A DNA stretch of 5,287 nucleotides, from the NCBI GenBank assembly GCA_018647275.1, contig JABGTH010000254.1, positions 1 to 5,287 of the forward strand, given 5' to 3'. The notes beneath the pieces were generated by a model. The model searched no databases. It was not told the origin of the DNA and saw nothing but the letters and a program-made list of their open reading frames with translations. The stretch comes from Paracoccaceae bacterium. Lineage in GTDB: Bacteria > Pseudomonadota > Alphaproteobacteria > Rhodobacterales > Rhodobacteraceae. Positions 4,317 to 5,287 of this stretch are shown here, piece after piece (within the stretch, counting starts at the first letter, position 1; every line of letters starts with the position of its first letter). The translations under genes and the position numbers were made by a program.

Positions 4317-5287
4317 ATGGCTACCGAAATTCTAATGCCCGCGCTCTCTCCAACGATGGAAGAAGGCACTTTGGCCAAATGGATGGTTAAAGAAGGCGAC
4401 ACAGTAAAATCCGGCGACATCTTGGCCGAGATTGAAACAGACAAAGCGACGATGGAGTTCGAAGCTGTTGACGAAGGCGTCATCGGCAAGATTTTGATCG
4501 CTGAAGGCACCGAAGGCGTCAAAGTGAACGCAGCGATAGCTGTGCTTCTTGAAGACGGCGAAAGCGCTGATGCGATCGTGGGCTCTGCACCAGTTGCAGA
4601 AGCAGCACCTGTCGAAGCGGCCCCTGCCCCAGCGGCAGCCGCCTCTGGACCAGCAGCGCCAATCATTGACACATCACCGGACTGGCCTGAAGGCACGCCG
4701 ATGAAACAACAAACCGTACGTGAAGCCATTCGCGAAGGTATGTCCGAAGAAATGCGCCGCGACGACAGCGTGTTCCTGATGGGCGAAGAAGTTGCTGAAT
4801 ATGAAGGCGCTTATAAGATCAGCCAAGGCATGTTAGCCGAATTTGGTGCGAAACGCGTGATCGACACGCCAATCACCGAACACGGTTTTGCAGGTATCGC
4901 TACAGGTGCATCCTTTGCAGGTCTGCGTCCGGTTGTTGAATTCATGACATTCAACTTCGCAATGCAAGCCATGGATCACATCATAAACTCTGCGGCTAAG
5001 ACATTGTACATGTCAGGCGGCCAGATGGGTGCCCCTATGGTATTCCGTGGCCCCAACGGCGCAGCAGCCCGCGTGGGTGCACAGCACTCTCAAGACTACG
5101 CTGCATGGTTTATGCAAGTACCAGGTTTGAAGGTTGCAATGCCATATGCAGCATCAGACGCCAAAGGTTTGATGAAAACTGCGATCCGTGATGATAACCC
5201 AGTTATCTTCCTAGAAAACGAAATCATGTACGGCAAAACCTTCGATGTGCCGGACGTTGAGGACTATACAGTTCCATTCGGCAAGGC
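4317..5287 (+). CDS. pdhB: Pyruvate dehydrogenase E1 component, beta subunit, with N-terminal lipoyl domain (partial)
   Basis: Partner of PdhA in the E1 heterotetramer. The window ends inside codon 324; family members of this architecture run to roughly 450-470 residues, so the C-terminal third is missing. Residues 2-80 are a biotinyl/lipoyl domain (EILMPALSPTMEEGTLAKW; lipoylation motif ETDKAT with Lys43 as the modified residue). An Ala/Pro/Glu-rich flexible linker covers about 90-118. The E1 beta catalytic domain then begins near TPMKQQTVREAI (127-138), with MGEEVAEYEGAYK at 155-167, DTPITEHGFAGIA at 183-195, EFMTFNFAMQAMD at 208-220, FRGPNGAA at 243-250, and AQHSQDYAAW at 255-264 with the conserved His257. 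A lipoyl domain on E1 beta, rather than only on E2, is known in alphaproteobacteria such as Sinorhizobium and Zymomonas. The frame is open to the end, and E2 is expected downstream. Confidence 0.96.
   Translation, partial: MATEILMPALSPTMEEGTLAKWMVKEGDTVKSGDILAEIETDKATMEFEAVDEGVIGKILIAEGTEGVKVNAAIAVLLEDGESADAIVGSAPVAEAAPVEAAPAPAAAASGPAAPIIDTSPDWPEGTPMKQQTVREAIREGMSEEMRRDDSVFLMGEEVAEYEGAYKISQGMLAEFGAKRVIDTPITEHGFAGIATGASFAGLRPVVEFMTFNFAMQAMDHIINSAAKTLYMSGGQMGAPMVFRGPNGAAARVGAQHSQDYAAWFMQVPGLKVAMPYAASDAKGLMKTAIRDDNPVIFLENEIMYGKTFDVPDVEDYTVPFGK

Noticed and set aside
4253..4729. Minus-strand frame rich in Ala, Gly and Ser opposite the start of pdhB
   Set aside because: The low-complexity part is the reverse reading of the Ala/Pro linker and lipoyl domain.
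1..5287. tRNA, rRNA, insertion sequence, CRISPR array or prophage signal
   Set aside because: I see no tRNA-like cloverleaf, no terminal inverted repeats with transposase, no regularly spaced repeats and no phage genes; every large gene is core metabolism or housekeeping.

Overview
The window is a stretch of core alphaproteobacterial chromosome, most like a marine Rhodobacteraceae (Roseobacter-group) species of moderate GC. Three things support this: the phosphoglycerate kinase sequence style (start MGWKSLDD, NDAFSAAHRAHAS, STAGGAFLEWMEG), a pyruvate dehydrogenase E1 beta subunit with a lipoyl domain fused to its N-terminus, and a small FtsB/DivIC-type gene directly before pdhA. Species cannot be named from this sequence alone.

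Layout. Positions 1-204 (minus strand) hold the start of a gene that looks like a DUF3179-family exported protein, stopped early by an in-frame TAA at 19-21. Positions 281-323 are a strong intrinsic terminator for minus-strand transcription. Two tandem, overlapping cyclophilin-type peptidyl-prolyl isomerase genes follow on the minus strand: an exported one (362-910) and, upstream of it, a cytoplasmic one (903-1409). A 146-base divergent intergenic region separates them from pgk on the plus strand (1556-2740). After it come a short ftsB-like cell-division gene (2844-3143) with a good sigma70-type promoter, a 157-base gap containing a perfect 10-bp inverted repeat, pdhA (3301-4302), and pdhB (4317 onward, cut by the window end).

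How the genes fit together. pgk works in lower glycolysis/gluconeogenesis. pdhA and pdhB encode the two E1 subunits that feed pyruvate into acetyl-CoA, and a dihydrolipoamide acetyltransferase gene is expected just beyond the window. The ftsB-like gene couples to divisome assembly, and the cyclophilins are protein-folding helpers in two compartments. The genes are ordinary, and I see no undescribed multi-gene system.

The most interesting signals are regulatory. GANTC, the recognition sequence of the alphaproteobacterial cell-cycle methyltransferase CcrM, is rare here: five sites by eye against about 20 expected at random. Four of the five lie in the small intergenic fraction. Two flank the -35 element of the ftsB promoter, and one abuts a similar putative pgk promoter at nearly the same spacing. 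A second signal is the perfect dyad just upstream of the pdhA ribosome binding site, a good operator candidate for the PDH genes.
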